Source: Isoperla grammatica
Taxonomy: Eukaryota; Arthropoda; Insecta; Plecoptera; Perlodidae
Direction of reading: 5' to 3'
DNA length: 64,000 nucleotides
Assembly (NCBI GenBank): GCA_945910005.1
Contig: OX246747.1
Span: 19,059,686 to 19,123,685, forward strand
Below the pieces are notes generated by a model that saw nothing but the letters and a program-made list of their open reading frames with translations, ran no database searches and was not told the DNA's origin. Below are positions 21,578 through 34,051 of the stretch, piece after piece (the stretch's first letter is position 1; the number at the start of each line of letters is the position of its first letter). Position numbers and translations under genes: made by a program.

Positions 21578-22571
21578 GACTACGTTTATCACAGAGCTCA
21601 GAAACAGTTTAGCAAACCGGTTTTGCCCAAAAACGTTTTACAGATGTTGATATACATATCGGTTTTGCTGTAAAACACTTTAGTTCCATATCAGTTTGGA
21701 AAGTTGTTTGGATAAGGAAAATCGCAAGATTTGTGGTTGGTATACGCCACAAACTGTTTTACCAGGTGCGCACGCTCATTCCACTGGCTTGACAACTCAA
21801 TTATATGTGGTAGGCGGTGACATGATGTTCGACTTTCGACATCAGAGTGTTGCTGTTGTTGTAGTTAGTAATGTCAGCTGTCCGACTATTTTCTTGTTTA
21901 ATGCGCATCCCAACCTAAAAGTTATTTGTACGTGAACGTTTATAGGTTTTTAAAGGTTTTGCACACATTTGTAATAGAATATAGAAGTGTGTGGTCAAAT
22001 CTTTGTAGATATTGTTTGACGGCCATATTGGATACGCTTCTAAACCATTTTTACGTGTTTTTTTTTTATGATAAAATAAAATTAAAATGTTGGCTTCTTT
22101 CAAAATTAAGTTAACTCCTGATACTATAGTCTCTGGTAATGGTAACATTTTACCCAGTGTATTTCTTTTGTAGGGGTTCTTTTAGCAATATTGCTATACT
22201 GTCTCCAAAATATTGTTTAACTATAAGTTTTATTTTAAGTTCCATGTACTCTTTCAATTATTAAATAGCATATAACCTGTTTTCTTGTTGTTGTAACAAT
22301 GATAAGCCTACTGTTTATTAATAAGACCTAGTTTTTAAGCTTTTCCAAATCCATTACCTATTACTACTTTCAGTTTCAATTTCCGTCCATCATAGACAAC
22401 TATAATGTAGAAGCCCCTTATAGCGAGCTTAGGCTCTTTGGGGGCTAGTATACATGCTGTAACATGTATTTGTAATATCAACAAAAAACTTTCAATTCAA
22501 TTCAACACAAAACCGTTTAAGACCAGAACCGGTTTGCTAAATCGTTTCTGAGCTCTGTGATAAACGTAGTC
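21578..22571. mobile_element. DNA transposon, 994 bp, ~45-bp TIRs, ATT flanks
   Basis: The ends GACTACGTTTATCACAGAGC and their reverse complement are nearly identical for ~45 bp, including TTTAGCAAACCGGTT. ATT occurs on both sides (21575-21577 and 22572-22574), a possible 3-bp TSD. Internal ORFs (under 85 codons) show no transposase motif, so it is non-autonomous. The superfamily is not assignable. Confidence 0.75.
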
Positions 22572-22574
22572 ATT

Positions 22575-23021
22575 GAAAGACAAATTAAATGTGTTGTTTT
22601 ATTAACACACTGTCCTGCACCGCAATCATGTAACTTTGCTCGCTAACGTTGAAATCGTTATTGTGTAGCCAATGAGAGTCGAGAATTCGAAAAAGTTCAC
22701 AGGAACTAGTCAAAATCCAGCAAGTTGTGTGAGCAACATTGACAGTCTTTTGTTTTTATTGACAACCTGTCAAAATGTATAAAAATGTACACTTTACTGA
22801 GTAGATCCATAGAGTAACTACTCACAGCATGTATTTATTCTAATATTCCACTGTATTCTAGAGGTAGGTCTAAACTCTAAAGGTATAGTCCGTTCTAGTT
22901 TAGTTTTGTGAAATAAATTCGTTTCAACACCGGCGTTTCCGCCATTTCTTGGCATCGAAAGCTGATAATGGCTGTATGGGTGCCCGTGATCGAGAGTGCG
23001 AACGATTTTCGTGATAATGAT
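22575..23021. other. Non-coding region before BEL element 1
   Basis: AT-rich with no recognised feature. Confidence 0.3.
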
Positions 23022-23485
23022 TGTTCGCGCCGTTTATTCGACGCTGTGGTTTTGTATTTTCGTGGTGTTGGTTTACCTGTCTATTATTTCATATGTTTCG
23101 ATTTTCGGCCAATCACGTCATCTCCTACAGTTGTCCTGTTTTCAGCACGTAGCGTTATCTCTTATCTAGTCAGTATTGTTCCAGTTTCCAAACTCGTCGG
23201 TCATGTTCAGTTTCTCTCTCGATTACTCTCTCGTGCGACCAAACTTCGTCTTCGCTGCTGTCCTGGGTTCGATCGCCTTCCAGGCATTTTTCATCTTTCC
23301 TTACTTTTCTCTTCCAAACTCGAGTTTCTTTCTTCTATTTCTTTCTCTCTACGGCAACTTTCCGCCTGTCGCTTTTATCAACGCTTTGTCATCTTTCGAA
23401 AACTTCACATCATTGGGGTAAGTTTAAATCAAAAACTATACAGTCTACTAAAAACCACCTCGGAGTGAGCACCCCGACTCAAACA
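23022..23485 (+). repeat. 5' LTR of BEL element 1
   Basis: 464 bp, TG...CA termini. It shares CATGTCCTGGG/CTGTCCTGGG, TTCCAGGCATTTTTCATC and CACCTCGGAGTGAGCACC with the 3' copy. Confidence 0.9.
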
Positions 23486-23703
23486 TATGGTCCTCGCGGA
23501 GCCAGATTTTCCGGTAATTTTCTGCATTCTCAAAGATTTTCTCAATCAAGGTCAGTCCTTAATTGGTCGCACAATATACACGTCATTGAGTGTTGTGTGT
23601 TTCCGCTCTCGTATTCTATTGATTGTGCTGTTCAGTGTGTGTCTCTTACGTACGTCGTACATCCCTTGTATTTCTAACATTGTCTTTTGCATTTTCGATC
23701 ATA

Positions 23704-26700
23704 ATGGTCGATATTACGGCAGAACTGAACAAGTTAGTTGCTCGACGCGAGTTTATATTCGCGTCCGCCCAACGAACGTACACTGCTTTCTAAAAAATAA
23801 AACCTGAACAAGTTGAGTCATATAGGCCTCGGTTCGATGAATTATCTGTTTTGAAATCGGATTTTCATGCAATTCAAATGTCCATTGCCGATCTCAACAC
23901 TCAAGTAGTTATTCTTGCCAAGCCGATCGAAATAGACAAAGTTCAGGAGAGTTTTGAAACGTTGTTTTATGCTGCCAAATCTCGGTTTCTCACGGCTGAT
24001 AAATTAAATAAGCGTCCTGCTGTGACTCAACCTGAGTCTCTACCCGCTTCAGTCAAACCATCCATTGCATTGCCAGTCATAGATCTTCCCAAGTTCAAAG
24101 GTGACATTTGTAAATGGCCCGAGTTCTATGCTCTATTCAAGTCTCTTATTGATGATAATAAGTCATTAAGTAATGTTCAAAAATTACACTATTTAAAAAC
24201 TTCGTTGTCTGAAATACCGTTGGCACTCATCTCAGAGTTTCAAGTAATTGAGGAAAATTATCCCCTCGCTTTGCAAACGCTCGTCTCTCGTTATCAAAAC
24301 AAGCGATTATTAGGGAGCTTGTATGTTCACAAGATTTAGATTTTGTTCCTCTGAAAACGTCATCTGATGACGGTCTTCAAGCATTTCTCAAAGTACATCG
24401 CAATTCTGTCGACTCTTTGAAAGCCCTGAATATTCCCGACCTGGGCGATTTCCTTCTACTGTGTTTGGCATTAGCTAACTTCGATACGTTATCCCGCAAG
24501 GCTTTTGAAACCAAACAATCGTCTAATTCGACTCCCGAATATAAATCGCTTATTGATTTTGTCGAAGACCAATCTAAAGTAATGGAGTTATGTGCTGTCG
24601 GTAAAAACTCAGTTACTTCTGTCAAAAGTTCTCCCCCTGTGAAAAAAGTAAATACGTTGATGGTGTCATCTGATGTTTCGAACTTGAGTTCAAAACCATC
24701 TCACAATGACTCATCTCGCAATCACGCTCATATTAACGTGTCCACTTGTCCGTTATGTAAGGCTTCGCATTCATTCTATCAATGTAATGCTTTCCGTGGT
24801 TTAACCGTAGACCAACGTTACGACACTCTGCGACAATTAAAACGCTGTTTTAATTGTATGGGTGCACATCTACGAACCCAATGCAGTTCGACAAAGTCTT
24901 GTTTGGTATGTCATAGTACCAAACATCACTCTAGGTTGCATGTAGACTCCACTAAGTCTTCCGCGGACGATACTCCTGTCTCCGATCAAGGCCATCAGGT
25001 GCCACAGACTCTGTCGTGTCAAGTCCGGGATTCGAACCCCACTCATCAAACTGTCATATTGGGCACCGTTCGCGTACTCATAAGTGATGCCCACGGGATA
25101 TTGCACCCATTTCGTGCGGCTATTGACTCCGGGTCGCAAATCTCTGCCATCACTAATTCGTTAGTGCAACGTTAAGGTTTAAAGGTCAAACCAACCACCG
25201 CCCAACTGTCAGGTGTTGGTCAAATTCCTGCTCGTGTGCATGGTATCGTTCAATGCAGTATAGCTTCTCGACGTTCTAAGCAACCGGCTATGCATGTCAA
25301 CGCGCACGTTCTCTCAACTATTGCCGGCAATTCGCCTACTTCCTCCGTGTCCACTGAGGTCATAAAGCGCTATCATGACCTTGACCTCGCTGACGATCAC
25401 TTCAATGTTCCCGGACCCATTGATTTTCTCATTGGTGCCGATCTCTACTCTGACATTCTCTGTAAAACTTGAAACATGATCGTGGGCAGCAAACCTGCTG
25501 CACTCAACACGGTTTTCGGTTGGGTGATTTTGGGTCCAGTCAACTCTTCTGAACCTGCACCTGAGTCATCCTTCTCTTTTCTCGCCGTGGCCAATACTCC
25601 TTTGGAACACATTCTTCGTCTCTTCTGGGAAACAGAAGAAGTTAGTCGACCCCCCTCTCTAGACCCAATGGATTCGCTCGCTGAAGAGCATTTCATTAAA
25701 ACCCACTCTCGCGACCCATGCGGTCGCTACTCGGTCGCTCTACCTTTCAAGCCTAACTGCATCATGCCAGGCTATAATCGTGACGTCGCGCTCAAGAACT
25801 TTGTCAGTTTGGAGCGTCGTCTAAAGCGTGATCCTCCACTTCATGACACCTATCACGAGTTCATGAGTGAATACGCTCGCTCACTGCATATGCAGCCTGC
25901 TCCTTAACCTTTGGAGTACATTATCCCGCACCATTGTGTACACAAGGTCACAAGCTCTACCACAAAATTGCGAGTGGTATTCAACGCCTCCTCCCCTGAT
26001 AAACGTGGAGTTGCTCTCAACCACGTCTTGCTCAGTGGTCCCAAACTTCAGAGTGACCCTCCGTGGGTTCTCACCACCTTTCGTGTCTATCCCGTAGCCC
26101 TGTGCGCGGACGTGAGACAGATGTACCGTCAAATCTTTGTACACCAAGACGACCGTGTCTATCAGCACATATTTTGGCGCCCTGAGCCTTCCTCCCCTGT
26201 TATTGAGTACGAGCTCAACACAGTGACCTACGGTCTCACGCCTTCTGCTTTCCAGGCCCAAAGAGTGTTCAGCAACTTGTCAAGGACGAGGGCGCGCAGT
26301 TTCCTCTCGCTTCACGCGCCCTCACTTCAAACATCTACATCGATGACACAGTATCCGGTGCCAGTGACCTTGACGAAGCTCTCGCGCTTTGCGCTGAGTT
26401 GCAATCAATCACTCAGTGCAACAGGGTCGAACTTCGCAAATGGGCTAGCAACTCTCCCGACGCTCTTAGTGCTCTTCCCCAGGACCACCTGGAGACTCCC
26501 CTAGTATTCTCCAACGATGAGCAGACTCTGAAAATTCTTGGATTGTTGTGGGACCCTCGCTCTGATTGCTTCAGTTTTCACACTCTACCTTTCGAAGGTT
26601 GTGTCACCAAACGTTCCATACTCTCCTACATTGCGCGCATATTCGACCCTCTCGGGTTTCTCATCCCTTTTCTCTCCTGAATGAAGGTGTTCATGCAGAA

Positions 26701-28818
26701 TCTCTGGCTCTTGCGCGTGGAGTGGGACGAATCACTTTCGGAGTCGCTTTTTCAGACTTGGATCACTGCCATCGAAAGCGTGTCCAAGTTGAGTGATGTC
26801 AGTGTTCCGCGCCTCCTTGTTTTGAGTGACGCCACCTACTGGCTTGTGGGGTTTTGTGACGCCTCCGAGAAGGCCTATGCTGCCACTCTCTATTTGCACG
26901 CTGAGACGTGCTCGCAATCTCATGTCAGACTGTTAAGAGGCAGGAGCAAGGTCGCGCCCGTCAAGCTTCTCACTGTCCTAAACTGGAACTCAGTGGCGCA
27001 TTGTTATTGTCTCGGGTGTTGAAAGATGCCCTGCCCGCTCTCGAGTCCTTGCACATAGAAACAGTGTTGCTCTATACCGATTCCACGATCGTACTTGCCT
27101 GGCTCTCTACCCCCCCGCACCAGCTTAAGACTTTCGTCGCCAATCGAGTGGTTTAAATTCTCGAGACCACTTCTCCTCTGAACTGGTCTCACGTTCGTTC
27201 CGAAGAGAACCCTGCCGACTGTGCCTCTCGGGGACTTCTCCCCTTGGACTTGTTGAACCATCCCATATGGTTCTCTGGTCCCCCGTTCATGCGTTCGCCC
27301 CCCTTTACGTGGCCTCGCTCGGTCCCCTCGCGTGAACCTAGCTACGAGGTGCCTGAGCTGAAAGCGTCTCCCACAGTTCTGATCAGTCTTGATCCCGTTG
27401 TTGACCCCCTTACTAGTTAAGCTGCAAAGCTTCTCCTCGCTCGTCAAAGCCAAGCGCGTGTTTGGTAACGTGGTACGCTTTTCCCGCATTTTGCTTGCTC
27501 GCCGAAGTCAGCTTGCTTCCCCCACTGGTCCCCAGCTCCCGTCCCAACTTGAGAACGCGATGCGTTTGTTCGTATTTCGCCAATGAGTTCAAGCAATTGG
27601 AGAAACACTCGCCCGTGTCTCACCGCATCGCCCCCCTCAAACCCTTCATTGACTCTCGTGGGTTTCTCAGGGTGGGCGGCAGACTTCACTACTCTTCACT
27701 TCCCGAAGACGCACGTCATCCGCTCTTGCTTCCCAAAGAAGCTCATCTGTCCGCACTCTTGTGTGATGCTTTCCATCTCACGTCATTGCACTCTGGCCCT
27801 CGCACTGTGCAAGCTCTCATTCAGCAGATGTATTGGATCGTTGCTTTACGCGGTTTATTGCGGCAACGCATTCGACGTTGCTTAACCTGTTTCAAATTCC
27901 GCGCCAAGCCTGTTCAGCCAATCATGGCTGAGCTGCCTGAACCTCGCGCTCAGCCTTCACGCACTTTCCTCAACGTAGGCACTGACTACGCTGGCCCTTT
28001 CTCCGTGAAGACGAGTTCCCGCCGTAACGCCCCCATCGTCAAGGGTTATTTGTGCCTGTTCATCTGCATGGCCACTAAAGCTATTTACCTAGAGTTGGTC
28101 TCGGACTTATCCACTGAAGCCTTCCTGGCCTGTCTTGATCGGTTTCTCGCTCGTCGTGGCCTCCCCGCTCATATTTATTCCGACTGTGGTCGTAATTACG
28201 TAGGTGCTGCCCGTACGCTCCGCGAGATACACGATTCTCTCACCTCAGCTGAAACTACTATCGCTGACAAGCTCGCTCTACGTAATGTTCAGTGGCATTT
28301 CAACCCCCCTTCTACACAGATAAATTAAGGATTCCTCCCTTAATTTCAAGGAGTATTCTACCCTGTTTGCACGTATTGAAGCCGTGTTGAACAGTCGACT
28401 TCTTTGTGCCACTTCGTTTGACCCCCTGGAAGGCCCTGATTACCTTTCCCCCGCCCACTTGTTGATTGGCACCTCACTTCTCGCACCTCCTGAAACAGCT
28501 ATCGCCGAGTCTACTTCTCACCTTTCTCGTTGGCATCAAGTCCGTCAGCTGCATCAATCTTTCTGGACGCGTTGGTCCAGAGAGTATCTGCATACGCAAA
28601 TGCAGCGTGGGAAGTGGGTGCGTGCGTGTCCAAATCTCAAGGTCGGTGACGTCGTCTTCGTGTTGGAACCCGCCACTACCCCATTATCTTGGCCTATTGG
28701 CAGGGTGGTTCAAGTGTGCCCTGGTAACGACAACGTCGTTCGAGTCGCGTCCGTTCGCACGTGTAAAGGAGTGTTCATCCGACCGGTGAACAAGTTAGTT
28801 ACCCTCCCCTCTCTTTAG
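23704..28818 (+). pseudogene. BEL/Pao gag-pol pseudogene
   Basis: Coding similarity runs in BEL order, broken by at least eight frameshifts or stops. Gag begins at ATG 23704 and breaks at a TAA near 23791. The DUF1759-like gag core lies at 24030-24336 (KFKGDICKWPEFYALF). Zinc knuckles lie at 24745-24945 (CPLCKASHSFYQC, CFNCMGAHLRTQC). The aspartic protease DSGSQ is near 25127. RT lies at 25911-26500, with YIDD at 26336-26347. RNase H lies near 26850-27156 (FCDASEKAYAATLY). Integrase lies at 27690-28325, with HHCC remnants, TDYAGPF and YSDCGRNYV. The C-terminal DUF5641-like part lies at 28384-28818, ending with a stop. In a functional element these make one polyprotein for capsid, processing, reverse transcription and integration. 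This copy cannot express one. Confidence 0.9.
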
Positions 28819-28914
28819 TCGTTCGTTTTGGAGTGATGTTAGATTTAGATGTGTAGTTCATAGTTTGTTATTTCTCATTGTCCTATCTAATTGGTCTATT
28901 TTAGGTGGGCGGTA

Positions 28915-29352
28915 TGTTCGCGCCGTTTATGCGACGCTGGGATTTTGTATTTTCTTGGTGTTGGTATATCTGTCATATGTTTCGATTTTCGGCCAATCAC
29001 GTCATCTCTTACAGTTTTCCTGTTTAGAGCTCGTTTGCGTTATCTAATCTCGTCAGTATTGTTCGAGCTTCGACCTCGTCAACTTCAGTTATTCTCTCGT
29101 GCAACCCAGACCGCTTCAACGCTGCTGCATGTCCTGGGTTCGATCGCCTTCCAGGCATTTTTCATCTTTCCTTCTTTTCTCTTCCAAACTCGAGTTTCTT
29201 TCTTCTATTTCTTTCTCTATACGGCAACTTTCCGCCTGTCACTATTATCAACGCTTTGCCATCTTTCGAACACTTCACATCATTGGGGTAAGTTCAAAAT
29301 AAATATACAGTCCACTAAAAATCACCTCGGAGTGAGCACCCCGGCTCAAACA
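28915..29352 (+). repeat. 3' LTR of BEL element 1
   Basis: 438 bp. It is shorter than its partner through several indels in the first 200 bp. Confidence 0.9.
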
Positions 29353-29427
29353 CTCATATTGTCTCGTGTAGCAAATTTCTGACTCATACCCGGGTGGGAC
29401 AGTCCCCCATGTATTTCATCGATATTC

Positions 29428-29668
29428 ATAGGTGTAGCTAGGATTTTTGTTCGGGGGGCGGGGGAGAAATGTTATTCCTTATAATAACATAACTGAAAGC
29501 TAAATGTTAACGGCATGTCCATATCCACACACCCAGACATGATTTTCATTTAACGCATGCCGTTTAGATTCTGTAGTACTTTGTAGTTCTACCATGTTTT
29601 TCAAACAAAATGTGCCCTACACCTATCATTTTTTGCCAGGGGACTGCGGGCCTTTAGTTACGCCTAGC
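29428..29668. mobile_element. Putative small DNA transposon remnant
   Basis: Weak inverted ends: TAGGTGTAGCTAGGA at the left, and TAGTTACGCCTA (reverse complement TAGGCGTAACTA) at the right. The left end runs into G-rich GGGGGGCGGGGG. The superfamily is unresolved, hAT-like ends being a guess. Confidence 0.4.
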
Positions 29669-30096
29669 CGACTAATGGTCAATCTAGAGATCGATAGATA
29701 ATGCAGTCATCTTTTCGATTGTCGATAATTTTTATTTTGTCGTCAAGAGCATACTAATAAATATATATATATATATATGGTGATGCATGTTCTGCGGTGA
29801 AAGGTCTTCCGTGATGAGTATGATTTTGTTCTAAATTCGAACGTTGTCTGTTAAAGACTACACTTTTACTGCCGAAGATGACAATAAGTAAGACCTTGTC
29901 GAAACATCGAGAAACCCAGTTCTTTCTCACAAAGGACCTTCACCACAGAACTCGGATCACCACTTACCAGGGGCTCTAAAAAACCTCTGAAGTGCCATAT
30001 ATCTTTACAGATCTTATAATATGTTATGTTTTGTTTTCACTTTCAAACTTATGCTGAGTTTTCAATTTATTGTTTGTCTTTTCTTAATTCATTCAG
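29669..30096. other. Intergenic, with (AT)n and a repeat-derived segment
   Basis: (AT)n at 29759-29778. The stretch at about 29865-29915 (GAAGATGACAATAAGT...TTGTCGAAACATCG) looks like the 3' portion of a widespread retroelement tail, but I cannot name it. Confidence 0.35.
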
Positions 30097-31059
30097 CACC
30101 TACACAGTAACTGCATACGAAATGGAAAACGGAGATGAACTGTTTGTGGTGCCGGACATTTGGCTCCACAAAGAAAATGACAAGTTAATGGCAAAATGGC
30201 CGAAATATAACGGCTCAACTCGCATCAAACAGGCTGTGTTGGAACAAGAACAGCCAACTGGAAGAAATTTCACGCAAGGCTATTAAAAGACAATAGTAAG
30301 TATTGTAGCTGCCTACATAAATGATGTTGCATACCACAACATTGTAACAAATTAATAGCAGCTATACTTTTATGGCACAAATGTATTGATAACAATATTG
30401 AGTTCACAAAAGATGGGACTACAATTGTCAGTCAATACGGCTAAGTGTCACTCTCAATTTTATAGTGGGTGGCTTATTATGCCTACACTGTTGTGATGCA
30501 ACATGTTGGATGCACAACCGAGTCAAATATAGGATCTGTACTTAATTCGTAAGGCTTTTGTCTTCTTATGAAAAATTGCATATTATTATTATTTTTTATT
30601 ATTATTTTTATTTTTCCTTTTTTTTACATGTGTGTTACATAAATATTTTTTTCATACAGTGGAAAATACCTGAACCAATAAACAAGTGTTCGTGGCGGTT
30701 CAGGTTTAACTATTGCATAGCAACCAACAAATTTAATAGACCCCTACTTTACTTGACTCTGGATGTTGAGAACACTGGTAAACAACTGTTAAAATATTTA
30801 CATTTTGATGAGTAAAGGTATAACATACTTAAAAAATTATATTGTTGATACAAAAACACAACATACTTAAAGTTCAGGTAGTATTAGCCAAAGGTACTTA
30901 CATTATAACTACGATATGGTATTTTCAATACAAAACACAAACATATTTCAAATGCATATTCTCGATACTGCCCAGCTCTGTCTATTCCTATATGTATGAG
31001 ATTTATTATAAAAATCACTTTGGACTTACACAGTTAAAATTTCTTGATGCCTTTTCCAG

Positions 31060-31172
31060 CATCGCGTCTGTACAATATTTGTACAGCTCGTCTGCTGTTT
31101 ATTATGACGACCGTCGTACCTGATGACAACAGCAGACGAGCTGTAGAAATATTGTACAGACGCGATGATGTC
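31060..31172. repeat. Inverted repeat (hairpin), ~40-bp arms
   Basis: CATCGCGTCTGTACAATATT and CAGCTCGTCTGCTGTT reappear in reverse complement 30-70 bp downstream with small indels. The right arm continues into an open frame (VEILYRRDDVKSDFY) that might once have been exonic. Confidence 0.7.
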
Positions 31173-32810
31173 AAAAGTGATTTTTATAGGGAATTGTTCT
31201 TGAAGCATGCTGATGTACACCCCACACAACCAGTGACTAAAGACTAAAATAGTAGGGATGGGACGTTTAAACATGGGAGTTACTTTAAACGTTTAAATGT
31301 TTCACGTCGCAGGTAAACGCTCTTATAGTAGGCCCACGCAGATCTACGCATAAGTATGCATACATACAGAGACAATGATACTAATATTTTACAACATACC
31401 CTAACTACAAGCCTACTATTAGTTTAGTTGCTCACCACGAATTTTAATTTTATGTACCAGGTTTAAGAACTTTTAGGTGATTTACTGAATCAGTAATTTT
31501 TCTCATCTCACATCGCGGGGGAGGGGGGGGGGGGGGGGGATAGAAAAAAAAGAGTTTAAATGTTTAGGCTATGAAACGTGTTTGCCCATCCTTACAAATA
31601 AAATGAAAAATGGTTGCACTTCTGTGTGAGTCAGTGGGGTAGGTGTGGATCTGGTAACACTGGGGCGGTTTTCAAGTCACACACGTAGCAATGTTGCTTT
31701 GTCCAGACCATCCTGTTTTGTTCCAAGTAAACCTGCCTGCCACTATATAGTGTTCATTTTTAGTGGGATCCCAACAACTTATTATACTCTATTGATATTT
31801 TTACTCTTTCTACCTTTATAGTGACGTTCCACAATGTTGAGAAGCTCTACGAGTACCTGACCCCCGTCTCGGAAGCCAACACTAATGATGACGAGCCAAC
31901 GAGGCGAAAAAAAAGTAACAAACATAAGAGCGGCGCTGATACATTGATCGCCAAAAAGAGCATCTTGGGGAAGCGACCTTCATTTCGCCATCACATGGCA
32001 TCAACCAAACGCCGGTCAAAATATGAATCCACCGACAAACAACCACCGCCACGATCAAAGCAGCCACCGATCGAACCACCAGTCACGCCTACTTGTTGGT
32101 CAGGCATCATTTTTCCAGACACCAGATACCACCCCCCGCATCATCCAGACTAGCCCCCGTTGCGTTTGTTCCGAAGGTGCTCTTCAAGAACGTAAGTATT
32201 TATATAGCCTATAATCTTTTATTAAATTTCATAAATGTACAGGTGACAACACCAGAACACAGTGTTAGGAGTTTTATTATGGTCAGGGGGTGTGGAGGGG
32301 GGTGGGAGCGCAGGCGTACTATTAAACATAGAGCCAATTGACTTTTTGGCTTAATTAATTTTAATTTCTTTTGTTTTCTTAAATATCTTGTACTCTAGAT
32401 ATAATCACCAGTAGGCAGTAATGAGTTGTTAGTATGTTAAATTGTTATGTAATCAGTTTAAAATTGCATGTTTGCTGCATCTGAATATTTTGATTAAATA
32501 AATAAATTAATTAATAAATTAATAAATAAATAAATATATATAAATAAATAAATACATAAATAAATAATATACTTGATTAACAATTTTTCAGATTTTCGAC
32601 AAGTTCATACAAAGCTGGAAAGCCAGGCCAAAACCCTCAACAAGATTCTTCAAATCATATCGCCCAAGTTTGATATTGAAAAGAAGAAATCTAATTTCAC
32701 CCATCCGCTGCCATGTGAAACAGAAGAGCAACTGATGGCATTGGATGTCTTCCTTGAGGCAGATGAAAATTTTGTATCTTTGGTAAGTACAATATTAGGT
32801 CAGTTCAATG

Positions 32811-32952
32811 GTCGCTTTCATAGCAACACAGCACACACATTATTTCCAGACCAGCAGGTCACGTGAACCAATCAGAAACTTGGCGTGTCTTATTGGATTG
32901 GTTTACGTGACCTGCCAGTCCAAAAATAGAACGTGTTGCTATGAAAAGCAAC
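32811..32952. mobile_element. Small foldback MITE in DUF4806 intron
   Basis: Arms: GTCGCTTTCATAGCAACAC against GTGTTGCTATGAAAAGCAAC, and CAGGTCACGTGAACCAATC against GATTGGTTTACGTGACCTG. The loop is about 20 bp and no coding is present. Confidence 0.6.
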
Positions 32953-33442
32953 TTTAGTCAAGTAAATACTGCCTTCAGCTACAAGGTTACAATTCGACTA
33001 TGTTCAAATTAATGGATAATTGGTTCGTGCATTTTACAAAAAAGTAAAAAAAAATAACAGTTCCCCAGGATCTGTTGCGGCATTTCCGCATCTCTATGAA
33101 TTCTGTGATTGATGAGCAGTGGCGAAGGCTTCTAAGCTTATGAGACAATGAGACGTTGTCTATCGTGTATACCGTTAATACACTAGTGCACGAGTAGGTG
33201 CTTTCTTTCTCACATTTTCTTATCTTCTGTGGTCCCCGTGAACGTTTAAATTTAATTGACGGCAAAGGACAGCGAGCAGCCCTCTTGCGTTATCAGTTCC
33301 TTGAAGTTGAATGATTTAAACGTGTGCGCATGATAAGAGCGCTATTTTCGTCCGTTTTCCAAGAACCTGAGAGAGATGTCTCTCACAAAAACTCTGAACT
33401 GTGAACGCGGACACATGCCATACACTCATTTCATAACACAAT
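32953..33442. other. Intronic non-coding stretch
   Basis: Nothing is recognised beyond short ORFs without motifs. Confidence 0.3.
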
Positions 33443-33453
33443 GGGACCTTTGG

Positions 33454-33828
33454 ATTGATTAATGGGGCTTAACGTCTCATATTTATGCAACGATGGCTAA
33501 TCGAGACGATGAGCGGGTGATAATAAAGATGAGAAAGATGATAGTGAAGAACAAAGCCACATCCGAATCAGATCCATTGTATGTCGCGTGAGTCGTCATA
33601 CGGGAGTCCAGCAAGGGAGGGAAGGGCCAAGTGGGAGGAGAAATATTCAATAGGACAGTGGGGGGAAAGGGGATTGGGGTGTGGACTGCACTTCGTCTGA
33701 CTTCTCCTCCTCGACCAGTCCGGCTTGGGTGGCCCTACCAGAAGCATACGCTTCCGCCGGCATAGCTCTCGGGATTAACAAAGCACGCAAACCTGCCCAC
33801 CACGATAAGGTGGCAGTCCCTGGGCAGG
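33454..33828 (-). mobile_element. Short retroposon copy 2 (375 bp), 11-bp TSD
   Basis: Flanked by GGGACCTTTGG at 33443-33453 and 33829-33839. Near-identical to the copies at 6429 and 54471, with one fewer AATC unit in the tail. Confidence 0.88.
33683..33828 (-). ncRNA. Candidate HDV-like ribozyme, retroposon copy 2
   Basis: It has the same 146-nt layout as copy 1: P1, P2, P3, L3 and the CGAA junction are all preserved. Position 39 is U instead of A, so the two-pair P1.1 of copy 1 drops to a single A-U pair here, which would be expected to weaken activity. Confidence 0.5.
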
Positions 33829-33835
33829 GGGACCT

Positions 33836-34051
33836 TTGGAATTTGAGGAAACAGCCATAACAGCATTCACTAATAAACCTTCGCGGTCTGCTTTTGTAAA
33901 ATCTGATGGCCCAACCCAACCCCATGGTGTCTTCACATTTATATGTTTGAGGGTAAAACCATTGGATACTTCAGTAATCAGTTCAAGGCAATCCTTTGAC
34001 AAGGCAAGGTGGGAGGGGCTCTGGGGGACAAGTGTACAGTTATAGTCCAAG
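33836..34051 (-). other. Unrecognised open frame cut at both ends by insertions
   Basis: A minus-strand frame of about 70 codons (NCTLVPQSPSHLALSKDC, GWVGPSDFTKADREGLL) is bounded on the right by the foldback element and on the left by retroposon copy 2. Beyond the retroposon the frame stops after about 5 codons. Beyond the foldback it stops after 3-4 codons. The plus strand is also open here. I do not recognise the sequence, and it may be a non-coding island. Confidence 0.2.

Larger units (their letters stand above)
23022..29352 (+). mobile_element. BEL/Pao LTR retrotransposon 1, decayed
   Basis: LTRs at 23022..23485 and 28915..29352 both start TGTTCGCGCCGTTTAT and end CTCAAACA. They differ by many substitutions and indels, so the insertion is old. 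A primer-binding-site-like TGGTCCTCGCGGAGCCAG begins 2 bp after the left LTR, and a purine-rich GGTGGGCGG precedes the right LTR. The 5-bp flanks do not match (ATGAT and CTCAT), so the TSD has been lost. The gag-pol order is Pao-like. Confidence 0.9.

Noticed and set aside
22968..23468. 166-codon plus ORF and the similar one at 28891-29382
   Set aside because: Both lie across the two LTRs of BEL element 1 and match each other only because LTRs are duplicated.
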